Source: Citrus sinensis
Taxonomy: Eukaryota; Streptophyta; Magnoliopsida; Sapindales; Rutaceae
Length of the DNA stretch: 64,000 nt
NCBI RefSeq assembly: GCF_022201045.2
Contig: NC_068562.1
Coordinates: 7,298,001-7,362,000 of the forward strand
Direction of reading: 5' to 3'
Position numbers and translations under genes: made by a program. The notes under the pieces were generated by a model. The model was not told the DNA's origin and did not search any database. It saw nothing but the letters and a program-made list of their open reading frames with translations. Positions 24,937 to 37,704 of the stretch are shown here, one piece after another. Positions within the stretch are counted from its first letter, which is position 1, and each line of letters opens with the position of its first letter.

Positions 24937-25807
24937 TAGCTAATATTTGCTGTGTGAATTTTGAAGAGCTTATTACTTTCAGTAGCTGCTCAATGACTCG
25001 CAAGTGCAACCCTCTCAAGTTGTGAGAGAAAGGGGAGCACCAACTCATCTACCAGTGCTTCTATATATATGTACAGGCTAGAGTCTCAGAAAAAGGGGCC
25101 GCAGGGGGCGTTGTTGGTGGGGGAGGGATGGCTTTCTTTGTGATGCTTGAGTAATGAGAGAGAGAGCTGAGCTAGCTAGCTATAAAGTTTGTTCAGACAA
25201 GCTACATGCCACATGCAGCTACCAAGTAGCAATAGCAAGGTACCGTTATTGTTTGTACTACAAACATCAATTAAAGGCTGCTGAAGGTAAATGGGGGGGT
25301 TTTCTATTTTTATAATTCTAAGTGGGGACCTACCTGATTTTGTAACTATTTCAAAAGTCACATTATGAAAATTTGTCAGCAGATCGGATGGCCTTGATGA
25401 AGTAATCAAATCATCAAACACTGGACTCGTTTGTCACCTTGGGCTTTGGGATCATGGGACGGTAAAATTTTTTGCCAGCACCAACGTTCTTTTTGCACGT
25501 GCAATGCATGCATTTTTCTTTAACCAAGGCATGCAATGGGCTAGCCTAGTGCTATTTATTTACGAGGGAGGGCCTAAGTTAACGTAACTTAGCGTATGCC
25601 TATTTATGAATGCCTATGGATAGATAATTAAGAAGATTGATCTAAAAATAGTGATATTTTTTTTTTTGTTAATTGAAATGAAAAGAAATTATATTATTTT
25701 CAAAATGGTTTTTGTTTGTTTTAATAAATCAGTTTTAAAATAAGTCTACAATACAATGGTTATCATAGGCGTCGCTTCACATTAACTTAAAAAGATTATT
25801 GTCTTTA

Positions 25808-25930
25808 GGCAATCCCTGTCTTACATGCATGTAAAATACATTCACCTCACATAAACAGTATATTTATAGGACCCACACACTGTTCATGTGAGAAGAATGT
25901 ATCTTACATGCATGTAAGATAGTAGGATCC
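25808..25930. mobile_element. 123-bp foldback MITE with 9-bp TSD
   Basis: Perfect direct repeats TTGTCTTTA lie at 25799-25807 and 25931-25939. The two 52-bp arms are inverted repeats of each other, matching at about 41 of 52 positions by eye, and each contains CTTACATGCATGTAA. The outermost ends differ in a characteristic way (GGCAATCC on the left, GGATCCTA complement on the right), the same two end types seen at 6593. Confidence 0.8.
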
Positions 25931-26387
25931 TTGTCTTTATATATTAGAAATGTAGTGCTAATATTTTGGAACTAACTGGTCAGTTAACCCCAAAGTAATT
26001 AATAATAAATTAGTAGGCTGCTTAAATGAGAAAAGCATTTCTGTATAGCGTGTGAGTCCTTTTGTGAACAAATTACTGACTTAAGATCATTTTCTAATAC
26101 GTTGTTTTCATCATAAACAGAATAACAAATGATCGTGTGTTTCTTGATTAAATAACAAAGCAAAGTGGCTTAACAAAAGCTAAATTAGGCTTCAGGTTTG
26201 GTATTTAAAAAAGGACTAGGTGAAAACAAATATTAGAGTCATCAATCGTTTTATTGGACCTTATATATGTATGCAAGCAGAGATCATATTCAGCAAAACA
26301 GTGAACGTGCATGAGATGGATTGACCAATTATTAGTATGGGTCAAGTAAGGCTAGCAGTAGGAGGATGGATTCCGGAATGAAAATAT

Positions 26388-26640
26388 TTAGAATACATTA
26401 GAGGTGCCATGTCAACCATACAATAAGCAAATTATGTCAAGGTATGTGTGCATTTATGATAGATTGTATTAAATTTAAGTACATACGTCATTTATGCATT
26501 AATTAATTATATTACCTCTGATGTATTTTAGAATTTATCGGAATGAGAAAATATTAAAAGCAATATAAACAATTAATATATATTGATAAGAGACTCAGCT
26601 ATGATATGATTGTGATACCATGCCAAACTTTTTTATCTTC
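26388..26640 (+). repeat. Dispersed repeat, copy A
   Basis: Begins TTTAGAATACATTAGAGGT and resembles the reverse complement of 27625-27830. Internally a near-inverted copy of the first 25 bases occurs at about 26512-26535 (ACCTCTGATGTATTTTAGAA). Non-coding; probably a degraded DNA element. Confidence 0.5.
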
Positions 26641-27624
26641 ATGTGGTGTAACCACTAGATTTAAAAGGATGTGATCCAATACTTTACAAATGGCCGCGTT
26701 TTTGTTAAAGGAAACAGGGAAATCAGTTAAGAAAATGTAAAATGACTTGTAAAAAAACTGATAGTGGGTAAAGGAGCTTTGCGAAAACGAAGGCCCTCTG
26801 ATAAGTCACTTTTACATTTCGATTTAATGGGTTTCAATTATCGATCCAGCAGAAGAAAAAATTGTGAAATAGAGAGGGGAATTCAGAGAAAATGGTTAGG
26901 CATGTAAGGTTGAATACTTTTTTCTTTAATCTGAAATCAATTTCAATATTTGTTTTTTTTTTTCTGCATAATGATTTATTGAATATTTGAACTTGGGATT
27001 TCTCTTAGTGAAAGGCTTGTTTTGTTTTGTTTTATTTATTTATGGTTCATTAAAGTTGTTGTTGTTGGTATTATAAAAGTGGGTCGTTTGCAGGCATTGC
27101 AAGAATATTGTTGGTCTATGCAATGTTTGTCAAGTTGAATGAAATCTAAGAAAACCCATTGGCTTAGTCTATTGATGTAGCTTAGAGATCTGTGAGTGAT
27201 CATGCAGTGGATTTGCAACATGGTTTGTTGTTGAAAATGGTTTGGTTGGGAAGAGGGAAATGGTGGTATTGAACAAGGGGTCTCAGCCTTTCGAAACTGA
27301 TGGCGAATTTGTTGAACTCATACTTCATATATGCCTAATTCCCAAACTTTTACCACCCCTCAATATGGATTGTAGTTGCTGAAAGCTGAGAGTCCGTGTT
27401 CATCGAAATCTTTTCCTCCCCAAGAAAATTGTGATCGTCTTCTTTCCATTTCGGTATCTCCCCATTAATTGTCAAATGAAATCAGTTAAACCCTAACTTT
27501 TTTCCCCAAACATAAAAGAATGCTATTGTTTATTGGATCAAATTTTACCACCTTCAACAAATGCCAATGCTAACTTCACTTATTCACTAACTAATTTCAA
27601 TCGTTAGATTCACTAATTTTCCAT

Positions 27625-27830
27625 CCAACGACTTCTCAGTATAGAGACAAAAAGCGTGGTATAGTATCACAGTTGCACCATATCTAGATCCATTGATATG
27701 TGTAATTAAATTTAATATAATCACTACTTGTATGGTGGATTTTTAGAATAAATGTACACATATCATGCATCATTTACTTATTATGTGGTTGATATGATAC
27801 CTCTGATGTATTCTAGAATTTCTATAGCAA
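27625..27830 (-). repeat. Dispersed repeat, copy B (inverted to copy A)
   Basis: On the minus strand it starts TCTAGAATACATCAGAGGTA and continues with TCAACCACATAATAAG and ATATTAAATTTAATTACA, aligning with copy A over roughly 150-200 bp with indels. Confidence 0.5.
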
Positions 27831-28858
27831 TAATGGATTTAAAAATTTAATTTATTGGAGATAAAATTATGATAAAAAATAATAACCTAAGAATTGACCC
27901 TACTTAATTTCAAAATGCCCCACTCAAATGATATTTTTTTTGAAAAATTAATATGAAAATAAAAGAATAGCCCTCCATGTAGATCTTCTCCTGGTTTGGC
28001 AGCTAGATTTTAGTATTAATTAATCTCACATGAAGTAAACAGTGAAGTAAACAATTAATTTTCTAAGAAGTGGGACAAATAATTAACTAGTGAAAATGAT
28101 GTGATCAAAATGAAAAAAATTCAATTAATTAATTAACTGCATTAGGTGTGGGGGGATCTCTTCGTCTGTGTTAGAAAATCTTGGACCAACTAATTCTTAG
28201 AAGACACCCAATTGTAGACAAAGATGATAAAAAATAAAACAATCGTGCCAAGGAATAGGAATAGAATCGAACTGATCTGCCTTTCATAGTAAATAGCAAG
28301 TAAATTAATTTTGCTAATCGTCAACTTGGTTCCCTTAATAGTCAGTGCAAATGATAAACAAAGATATTTTGTTTTATTTGTCCAAACATGATTAAAACCT
28401 TAAAGTGCTTCGAAGGATACTGCAATTGGGGCGGCTCTAATACTTAATTATATTTGTTGATCTTTCGATAGTTAATATAAGATCTTGGTATGCTCAGTAT
28501 GATAATTTTCAACTAGCTCGTTAAAACTTTCGACTCATTCAGCACTATTAGAAATCTTTTTTGGAAAATCGTTCAATTTATTCCGTGAAACTCAATATAT
28601 TAGAATAAGGACTCATTTGAGATTCTTTTAAAAGGCTAAAATTGATATTCTTTTAAAATACTCAAAAGTGATTTTGACAAGTTAAAAACTAATTTTAGTG
28701 TTTAGTAATTTTTTTATAAGTCACTTTTGACAAAATCAGTCCATTCTACAATAAATTTTGGACTTATCAGAATCTGATTTTAAGAATTAATTTTGCTTTG
28801 GGCAAAAAGCGTTATTACCAGATACTCATGAGCAGAAATGTGCTCTCTTCAGTCAAAA

Positions 28859-28978
28859 GCATCTCCTCGTGGAAACTCATCCCCAAGGAGGCATAAGGTT
28901 GGTCATTCTATTATGGCAGCATCTCCTAGTGGAAACTCATCCCCAGGGAGGCATAAGGCTGGTCGTTCAATTGTGGCT
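28859..28978. repeat. 60-bp tandem repeat, two copies
   Basis: Two adjacent units of exactly 60 bp (28859-28918 and 28919-28978) share GGAAACTCATCCCCA and GGAGGCATAAGG. Because the period is 20 codons, frame 28838-29044 (68 codons) stays open and repeats SP.GNSSP.RHK.G.SI. I do not recognise the product; it may be a retroelement remnant beside the LTR-like sequence. Confidence 0.6.
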
Positions 28979-29149
28979 GGTCAGAGGGCATGCGAGGAGA
29001 GGCTAGCGTCAAATTGGATTAAAGACTTGGTCAACGACAGTTAACAGTATGTGGTTTTCCTCCAAATAATTCAGGCACGAAGCCCTCTCAACAACGATTG
29101 CGGTGTCCATGATGGTGCAACTGACCTAATAATGATCGTGAGGAAGAGG

Positions 29150-29592
29150 AATCCAAATATCCCTATTGGGTATAAAAGATACAAAAGACAACGGTAAAAG
29201 GGTTAGACACTTTAAATTGGCATTCACCTCTATTAATTTTCTCTCTATTTTACAATTTCTTTTACTTTTCTATCTTTAAGTCTAAAACCAGTTTCTCTTA
29301 ACTTAAAACGAAGATAATAATAGTTATGCCACAATATTGGTGGCATAAGTTTTTCCAAGTAAATCTAAATTGTTGACTTAAGCGTCGGAGAGTTTATGCT
29401 GGAAAAACCTCCGACGTCCCCCTAACTGGTTGTTGTGAGTGCAGAAGACCTTGAAGAGAGAGCTCAAGGTCATGAGATCTCGTTCATTAAGAGAGGAAGC
29501 AGCACAAAATTGTTCCCCCAGTCAACTACAAATCTAAGTGTTACCGTGATAATATGGTAATTGCCCAGTTCGACCATAATCTTGTATCAACA
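29150..29592 (+). mobile_element. LTR-retrotransposon LTR fragment
   Basis: A TATAAAAG box (about 29171) is followed by a promoter-like leader and by TTGACTTAAGCGTCGGAGAG (29375-29394), a motif I know from many plant retrotransposon LTRs, then CCTCCGACGTCCCCC. A possible 3' end is ...GTATCAACA at 29592. No coding domains or paired LTR are seen nearby, so it is a solo or truncated LTR. Confidence 0.5.
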
Positions 29593-30299
29593 AATTTTAC
29601 ACTTAATAAAATTCTATATATATCCTCATATATATTATAAAAATCTAAAATTATCCTTGTTAATTAGGAAATAAAATCATTAACTTCTAAGAGATTATTA
29701 TTTTTACTAATTATATTGATATAATAAAATAAAAAATTAATAATATAAAATATTCACTTTTGTTGTCAATTATTATATGTACACAATAACAAAAATTTAG
29801 ATACATATATAAATAAATTTTATTTAATATTATATCTAATTTAATTATTTATATTCTTCCAGCAGTTTAACAGTAATATTTACTAAACACATAAATTTAC
29901 TTTTAAAATTTACAGCACTTTAAAATAATAAATTTTACGAAAATTTTAACTGATTTTTTTAAAATTATTTATTTATATAGTACAACTAACAACAATTATT
30001 TTAAAAATCATAATATTACCTGAGAATCGATTGCCTTTCTTTCACACTTTGTTATTAAGAAAGATCATAACAAATAACCACGCGTGTAACGATATATTTT
30101 TCAATTGAAATAATTATAATATTTATCACCCAAGATGAGGCCCAATTGTAATAAATTACAAGCCCATTGAGTAGATCCTGTAACAAATCCATCAGAGTGG
30201 AGCTTAAAAAACTGGTGGCTAATCAATGTTTATCAGCAATTATTTTACAATATATATATATATTTTTTCCAAATGACTGAAGCTCTAAGCATCCCACCA

Positions 30300-30790
30300 A
30301 AATCGTTATTACACCTATTTTGAATTTTATTTCTTAAAATATTTCTAGATAAATTTATAAAATACAAATTCATATATTAAAAATTAATCATCTTTCATAA
30401 ATTTTCATCTTAAAAAAAATCTTTTTAATTATTTATCTTTAAAATACAAACAAATCCTAAAATCTTAAATTATTTTCTTTTTATTGGATGGTTTCTATCT
30501 CCACTGCAGCTTCGTTGGGTTCCCTTAACTAAGCCATTGCCTATGAGTTGCTGACTCATTCTTCAACAAGCACGCGATCAGAGTCCTACGCTCCTCCCAC
30601 TACTTAGGAGCTTATGGTTTCGTGTTCTATTTCACTCCCTGATAAAGTTTTATATTTCTCATTTAAAATTTAAAATATAAACATAAATTATGAAATAAGG
30701 TGACTGTAAGAAATTTGTTAACATAATACTTTAATTAAGTTTGTAATTAAATTCTCATTCAAAATAAGAAATTAAATAATTTATTTTTTA
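30300..30790 (+). repeat. Dispersed repeat, copy 1 (pairs with 39298-39732)
   Basis: Shares ordered blocks with 39.3-39.7 kb: TTATTTCTTAAAATATT, ATTCATATATTAAAA, AAAAAAAATCTTTTTAA, ACAAATCCTAAAAT and ATTCAAAATAAG. It includes an insertion relative to the other copy (about 30490-30650). Non-coding. Confidence 0.55.
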
Positions 30791-32012
30791 TTATTTGTAA
30801 TAAAAAAAACCTACTCTCTTTAAATTACAATTTTATTTCTTTTGGAATTACATAAGGGGACAAGTAATCTTCTCTCTCAAACTATCTTACATCCCATCGC
30901 ATACTAAACCTTGTTTATCCACTCTAACAACTTAAACTTTTTATTGTTTATTTTTTATTTGAAAATTTTACATTAATTTCTTGAAATTATAGCAAACAAT
31001 ATAAAACTGAGAGGATCTATCCAAGAAAAAAAAAATTCATCATTTTTTTTCTTGATATTGGTTAGAATTTGGTTTTGACCAAAAGGGAAAAAAATGAAAA
31101 CAAATGGACTAATAATATTTTCATTCCTCATAGAAAATTGTCATACATAAATATTTTTTTGATGGTACTACAAACCTGTTACATTCTAAAAATAAGATAA
31201 AATAGATCGTGGCTTAATATAACACCATTGAGGTAATTGGTAGCAGAAAAATAATAAGGGTATTTTTGGAATGAAGTGGGGTTTAAAACTTATGATTCTT
31301 AGAAACGGGGTGCGAATAGCATGACTCAATCATAAAGGACAACCAGCCCAATTAGAATTCCAATAACAGAAGAAACGAGCCCGCTGAACGATTAAAACGA
31401 ATGGAAATACATCATCTGACAAATTGAAAAGAGAATATAGGAGAGAAACATTATTAATTTAATCATTAGCGCAGACGAATTCCAAAGTTACGGAAACTCA
31501 AAGCCTAATCAGTACTCAAAAATTAACTCACCAGTTGAGATGTATGGATAAAATGTTCATCAAATTTTATTAAAGAAAACCAACACTAATCGAAATAACA
31601 AACTACGGTAATGTCTTATCAAAAACACAAACACTGACGCCAGAGTAATGTAAAATAAACTGAAACATGAGGACTGCAGTGTAATAATCCAAACAACGCA
31701 AGTGATGGCCACCCCTGCAAAAATCTGATAAGGAAATGAAAGAAAAGGCACGAAACTCGATGCATCATTAGCAAAAACAGATACAGATTGCAGACACAGA
31801 GCAGCTGGGTGGGAATATAAGACGAGAGGAGAGAGCAAACTTTGTAAAATTATTTATAAAAAATCCCAAGTCCCCAGTCCAAGAGTAATATTAATACGAA
31901 ACCAGACCCATCAAGAGAGAGAGAGCGAGTGAGTGAGAGACCAAGATAACAACGACAGAAACATTTTTATTATCCTCAACAATAATTTGTTGCTGTTGTT
32001 TTTCTTAGAGAA

Positions 32013-35000
32013 ATGAGTAACTGGTTGGGATTCTCTCTGACTCCTCACCTGAGGATCGATCATGAAGGTAATTTTGTTAACAGAGATGAACAAGAACAAC
32101 CACAAAGTTGTTTCTCTTCTACTCATCATCATCATCACGAGCCTCCTTTGACAGCCATGCCTCTGCGCTCTGATGGCTCTCTCTCTCTTCATGTTCCTCA
32201 AGGTAACATGTTTTAGTTTATTTCCTATTTTATTTGAACTTGCATGTAGTTAAAATATAATAATAAAAAATCTGCTGCATGTTGCCAAGTTTGTGGTTTT
32301 TTGTTTATTGTTTCGTTTTGGTTGTAGATTGGAGATATGAGAATAATGGTAGTGGTGGTGCAAGTCATGAGGATCGTCATCAAGGTCCAAAGCTTGAAGA
32401 TTTCTTGGGGTCATGTTGTTACTCGAACTCTCCATCAACTGATGCTGATGACCAGAACCAACATAATGGAATCAATGTCAATATAGTACCAAGCAGCTGC
32501 TTCAATGTTGATAATAATGGAGACTTTGACTTAGAAACCACTACTGAAAATCTGACAAGCCACCCATCATCAATCATCCACCGCCACTACAATCAGCATC
32601 ATCATCACCCACAAACACAAACCCTAAACCCTAGCTATACCCATAACGATGATGTTATGTACCATCATCATTTTCTTCATCAGCATCAGCACGTTCCTTT
32701 TGAGAGTGCAACTTCTGTTGCTGGATTCAAGTCTTGGCTAAGGCAAACTCCCTTTGCTTCTTCTTCTTCTTCTGCTGAGAAATCTGCTGCAGCAAGCGAT
32801 ACTAATCAAGGAAACAACTGTGGATTTCAGCCACTCTCTCTTGCCATGAATCCCACCTCAGCAGAACAAAATGGTCCGATTATTACTACTGCAATTACTC
32901 CTTTGCAAGTGCAAGGGGTTGCTGCTGATAATCGTAAAAGGCCTATGGGAAAAGCAACTGCTGCTAAAGAACCGGTGCCTCGCAAATCTATTGATTCTTT
33001 TGGGCAAAGAACTTCTCAGTATCGAGGTGTCACTAGGTATTATTATTTTTTAAGAAATACTATTTTTTAAGATTCTCATTTTCTTTTCTTGTTCACATTA
33101 AACATACTGTTTTTTTTTTTTTAAGTTTTTAATAGATTCTTATCGTTTTAATTTCTTTAACTATGAAGGGCATTTATTTATTTTGATAGTTTTGAGTTTA
33201 GTTTGTGTGTATGTTGTGAAACTTGTTAGGCATAGATGGACTGGAAGATATGAGGCACATTTGTGGGACAACAGTTGCAGAAAAGAAGGTCAAACAAGAA
33301 AAGGAAGACAAGGTGAGAGAAGTTTGTTACCTCTGCTTCATTTTATTAAGTAACGGTTACTCTTTTCTTTCTTTTACATTTTTGGCTGAAAAGAATATAC
33401 TAACAGTTGTTTTTTTTTTTTTGGGTTAATTTTCTTTTTTACAGTTTACCTTGGTAAGTGAAACTCCCACATATACCCTTTGTTAATTTTTTGATAAATT
33501 CATAATTGTTGTTAATTATTAACTGTGTACTAACTTAAGCTTTTGTGCATATATTTTGTCCTTGATTCTTATTTACAAAAATGTTAATCAGGTGGTTATG
33601 ATAAAGAAGATAAAGCAGCAAGGGCTTATGATTTGGCTGCCTTGAAATATTGGGGTGCAACTACTCATATCAATTTTCCTGTAAGTTTGCTGCTGACATC
33701 ACATATTAAAGAAAGCTGATTAATTTCTTTATTTTTACTTCATTTACCCTTTTGAAAAAAAATCATCATTTATTCAGTAGCTAAAACTGTTTTCGAATGC
33801 TTAGTTGAGTACTTATGAGAAAGAGCTTGAAGAAATGAAGCATATGACCAGGCAAGAGTTTGTTGCTAATTTGAGAAGGTATTCTAACTTCTGTCAATAT
33901 TTCAACTTGAAGATTTACAAGTGAGAAATTGGTAAAGGTGATTAAATTTTTCAATATATTAACAGGAAAAGCAGTGGGTTCTCAAGAGGAGCTTCAGTTT
34001 ACAGAGGAGTGACAAGGTAATGGTAGAAAGAGAATTCAATGATAAAGTTTCATTATTTACTGCACTTTGCAGCCTTTTTCAATTATCATAGACAATAATA
34101 GGCAAACATTATTATATAAACATGTGAAAGTGTTATGATATGTGTATACATGGCATATTATTAAAGGCTTCCAATCAATAAATCTATCCAACTTTCCATT
34201 TTTTTGTTAGAGTCCCTTTTTATTTATGTCTCTTGACAGGCACCATCAGCATGGAAGGTGGCAAGCCAGAATAGGAAGGGTTGCAGGGAACAAGGACTTG
34301 TACCTTGGAACATTTAGTAAGCTTCAGCTCCTTTTTTGTCTCTCATTGTTTTGGTTCCATGTGGAAGTAAATTTTGCTTAGACAATAGACATTGTCTTTA
34401 TTTTGTACTCTTTTTGTTATGATCATAACTTAACCACTTCTGAAAACCCTATACATAGGTGTTCAAATCTAGTAGTTAACTTGATATTATTGATTAATTA
34501 TAGTAGGTTTAAGTTTGATGATATTATCGTCTTATCTTTGTATCGGGTTGTTATGCTTTGTGTGAGTGGTTTTATTATCATTTCTAGAAATGAAAATCTG
34601 AAAAGAATTTTGCACTTTTAAGATTTGGGAATCCATCTGATAGTTAAAAAAAAAACTATATATTATGGCCCTGCAGTTAATAGTGTCAACGTTTTAGCCT
34701 CCATGAATTGGCCTTAGTCACTAACTATATAGCTCATTTAGTCTCCAAGTATGATCAGTCTGCCACCTCCTATTCAGATGAACTAGAAATAATAACTTTG
34801 TTACAACGCAGGCACACAAGAAGAAGCTGCGGAAGCCTATGATATTGCTGCAATCAAATTTAGGGGGACGAGTGCAGTGACAAATTTTGATATAAGTAGG
34901 TATGATGTGAAGAGAATTTGCTCAAGCTCCACACTGATTGCCAGTGACCTTGCAAAACGCTCACAGAAAGACTCTGCTCCGCTTGTTCTCGAGGACTATA

Positions 35001-35377
35001 ATTCTTGTGCGTCATCCGCATCTCCTCAGCCTCTTGCCATATCAAATGGTGAAGCATCTGATGAATTGGTTGACATGGTGTGGAGTGCCAACTCCGATGA
35101 TCATCAACATCAAAATACTAACACCAACAATGAGACCTCATTGGGTGCTTCTGGCAGCAGGAACTCATCAAATCCAGAGAGTCCAAAGTGCCCGGTGGGT
35201 TTGACCAGTGAGTTTGGAATGAGCGGGGCAGAGTATACTCAAGGCTATTTCTCATCGCCGGGTACCAAGTACGAAAATTGTGATGATGATAACGGAGGGA
35301 ATCATTCAACTAACAATAGGCTTTTGAATTTGGGTTTGGTTCATCATGTTCCTATGTTTGCTCTGTGGAATGAATGA
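32013..35377 (+). CDS. AIL1: AINTEGUMENTA-like AP2 factor (AIL1-like)
   Basis: Two-AP2-domain nuclear transcription factor of the euANT/PLETHORA lineage, which promotes meristem and organ growth. Exons: 32013-32202, 32328-33036, 33230-33312, 33445-33453, 33592-33680, 33805-33878, 33966-34016, 34240-34316, 34812-35377; 1848 nt, 615 residues, phases all consistent. The N-terminus [21 protein letters not shown] and [10 protein letters not shown] are euANT-type motifs. AP2-R1 is at about 293-370 ([20 protein letters not shown]), the linker at about 371-393, and AP2-R2 at about 395-460 ([20 protein letters not shown]). His- and Asn-rich tracts occur around 140-190. AIL1 rather than ANT, AIL5 or AIL6 is suggested by the start (I recall [15 protein letters not shown] for AIL1). 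The leader is GA-rich. An in-frame ATG earlier than 32013 was not seen. Confidence 0.92.
33445..33453 (+). other. 9-nt micro-exon of the AP2-R1 domain
   Basis: The exon TTTACCTTG sits between TTTTTTACAG and GTAAGTG and encodes the middle of VYLGGY once joined to the G of exon 3 and GT of exon 5. ANT-family genes are known to carry a 9-nt exon at this place, and without it the conserved block is lost. Confidence 0.9.
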
Positions 35378-37625
35378 GCTTGTAAAAGGCCTGCATTTGG
35401 AACCATAAGCTGGTAGAAGGGAATTAGTTGGAGTTCTCAATATGGAAGTTAAGTAAAGGGCCATAGATGGTAGTATAAGTTAACACAAAACGCGGGGTTA
35501 AATGGTTTTGGCTTTTTTCAACTAATTAATTTTGACTATTTTAGACTTTACGTGTTAAAAGTGGGGGCAAGCAGAAGCTTTTTTGTTTCTCTTGTTTGTA
35601 CTGCTATGGGCTATGGCATTTTGCCAAAGTGATGACAATTACTGTTATTAATTAATTGTCTAACCACTTCAGATTAGTTGAGCAAGGCATGATTTCACCA
35701 TCAAATTCACCTAAGCATCTTCTTAAACTTGCCCTTTTGACATGGCTGATGATGCGTAATTGCATCTGTTGAAGAATTATTGTTATTTTCTTTCATAATT
35801 TTGCAAATTTGACAAAGTGACTTGAGCATGATGTGGGTTAGTCAACGCTGCCTTTGTGATGTGTGACCATCCAGGCCTTGCAATTAGGCCTCTATTACCC
35901 CTTCCCCCCGCTAGATGCTTGCGTGCTCAATTTTGCATAGAGAAAGTGCTTGAGAAAAATTGGATTCTTCTTGAGTTGAATTGGTCACTTGAACGAAAGT
36001 TACGAAACCAAACCACACTCAATTCCAAATTCAAGTTTCTTCATACGCTTATTAAATTACCGTCAACGGGTGACACGACTCGATTGGTTTCAAATCCCAT
36101 CACATGCATTTAAAGACCATTAACTATGGCAGACAGGATGATCTAATGCTAGAATCTAACAAACAGTGAAGAAGCCTCCCCGTAATCAATTAATCTTGGT
36201 CTGTCTGATAAAGACTGCAAGTTTTGCTAACATACGCTCAATGCAAATTATGCACTTCGAGAAGAAGTCAAAGAACTGAGCAGTCAATTGCTCTTTTACA
36301 CTTTCAGACAGAGAGAAGGTGCAAGAATCCAAGCCCGTGGCCTACTAAAAGAAGAGGTGTCTTAAACTGCGTGCCCTTTCATTGCTTTGTATACGGCCGT
36401 GAGCCATTCAATACCAAAATGCAAAGCCCCACGCCCTTTCATGCCCTGTGAACACACACACCCACACACAGTTTCTCTTCAAACGTTGAAGCGCCTGAAG
36501 CCAACCAAACATGCATCAAATTCCGTTGGTGGCAACACTTGGTTTTGCCACAGCCCACGGAACGCTTTGGAATCACCATCCATGTTGTCCCATACAGATC
36601 AAGAGCTGTGTGCTGTATGTATATATAAAAGCTTTCTTTATGGATTTTGTAACGCCTCATCTATTTTTGTGCCAAAATAAGAACACCAAAACAGTCTTTG
36701 AAGGTGAATCTTTTCTGCACCGATCTTAACAACAAAGATCCAATAGAGCATTGAAAATTTTAAAATCATAATTACCTAAGTAGTAAAAGTAGGACGACGT
36801 CATACAGGCATCTTCAACGGATCCCTTTTCTAGGCAATGAAGGAAAATGATTTTTATTATCTGTTAATTTTACAAAAGATTAATTGTTTTATTGTAAATT
36901 GAGAGATCCATCGATCCAAAATATCTATGCATGCAAGAGCAAATATGTACGGACTCATCAGATGTTGTTGCAGGAAGAAATTTTGGGAGATAGATTCGAT
37001 GCAGAAGTGGGAATCCACATAAATCTAGCTCAAGGAAAATTAAACCTGGCACGTACGACCAGATGCCTCAAGGCTTTGTGACACCAATAAAATGCATCGA
37101 AAGAGACAAAATCCAAGAGACAAAGATATACTTGATACAGTGACATTTCCACATCAAAACTCCGTATCATATTCATGTCTACACACTACACTCTTTAGGT
37201 GTTAATAAATTAAATCTTTAATTTGTATGTGTTAGACGGTAGATTCGCAGAGGTGATGACGCGAAAAGTCTTTACTAAGCTAGGGTTTCAGGGCTACATG
37301 TCATATGTGGCCTAGGGTTCTGCTTTTAATTTGCACGGCTTTGGGATCTGTTCACTCCTGCTGCTTTAACCCCATTTAAGCCTTTTACCGGCTTTTGCGC
37401 ATTGCTTTGTTAGCAACTTACTTTTATGTTTCGGGAGCTGCTCTATTGATTGGGAACAGTTCCCCCCGCAAACACACACACACACCCCTGTCTCCTGTGG
37501 CATAAAAGTTGAGTGTTCTAATTGCCTTGCTTTAATTTTACTTCCGAATGTTGACTTGCGTTGATAATTTAATAAACGCAAAGGATATCATTGGATATCA
37601 TGCTAGAAAATTACACCACCCTCGT

Positions 37626-37627
<2 letters not shown>

Positions 37628-37701
<74 letters not shown>
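37628..37701. repeat. (TA)n microsatellite, about 37 units
   Basis: Uninterrupted TA alternation of about 74 bp, the longest simple repeat in the window. Flanks share CACCACCCTCG on both sides (about 37614 and 37741). Confidence 0.97.

Positions 37702-37704
<3 letters not shown>

Larger units (their letters stand above)
24937..32012. other. 7-kb intergenic region between MYB and AIL gene
   Basis: No intact gene is supported. It includes the MYB promoter (to about 25.2 kb), a 123-bp foldback element (25808), inverted copies of a dispersed repeat (26.4 and 27.7 kb), a two-copy 60-bp tandem repeat (28859), an LTR-like fragment (29.15-29.59 kb), very AT-rich DNA (29.6-30.0 kb) and a second dispersed repeat (30.3 kb). 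31560-31910 has moderate base composition and may be upstream leader or promoter of the AIL gene, with a GA-rich run at 31913-31940. Confidence 0.6.

Noticed and set aside
27036..27240. Possible PPR-like retro-pseudogene near 27.1 kb
   Set aside because: Broken frames gave only weak, scattered resemblance; not enough for a call.
35856..36729. Cluster of short frames downstream of the AIL gene
   Set aside because: Frames overlap in several phases and lack any family resemblance.
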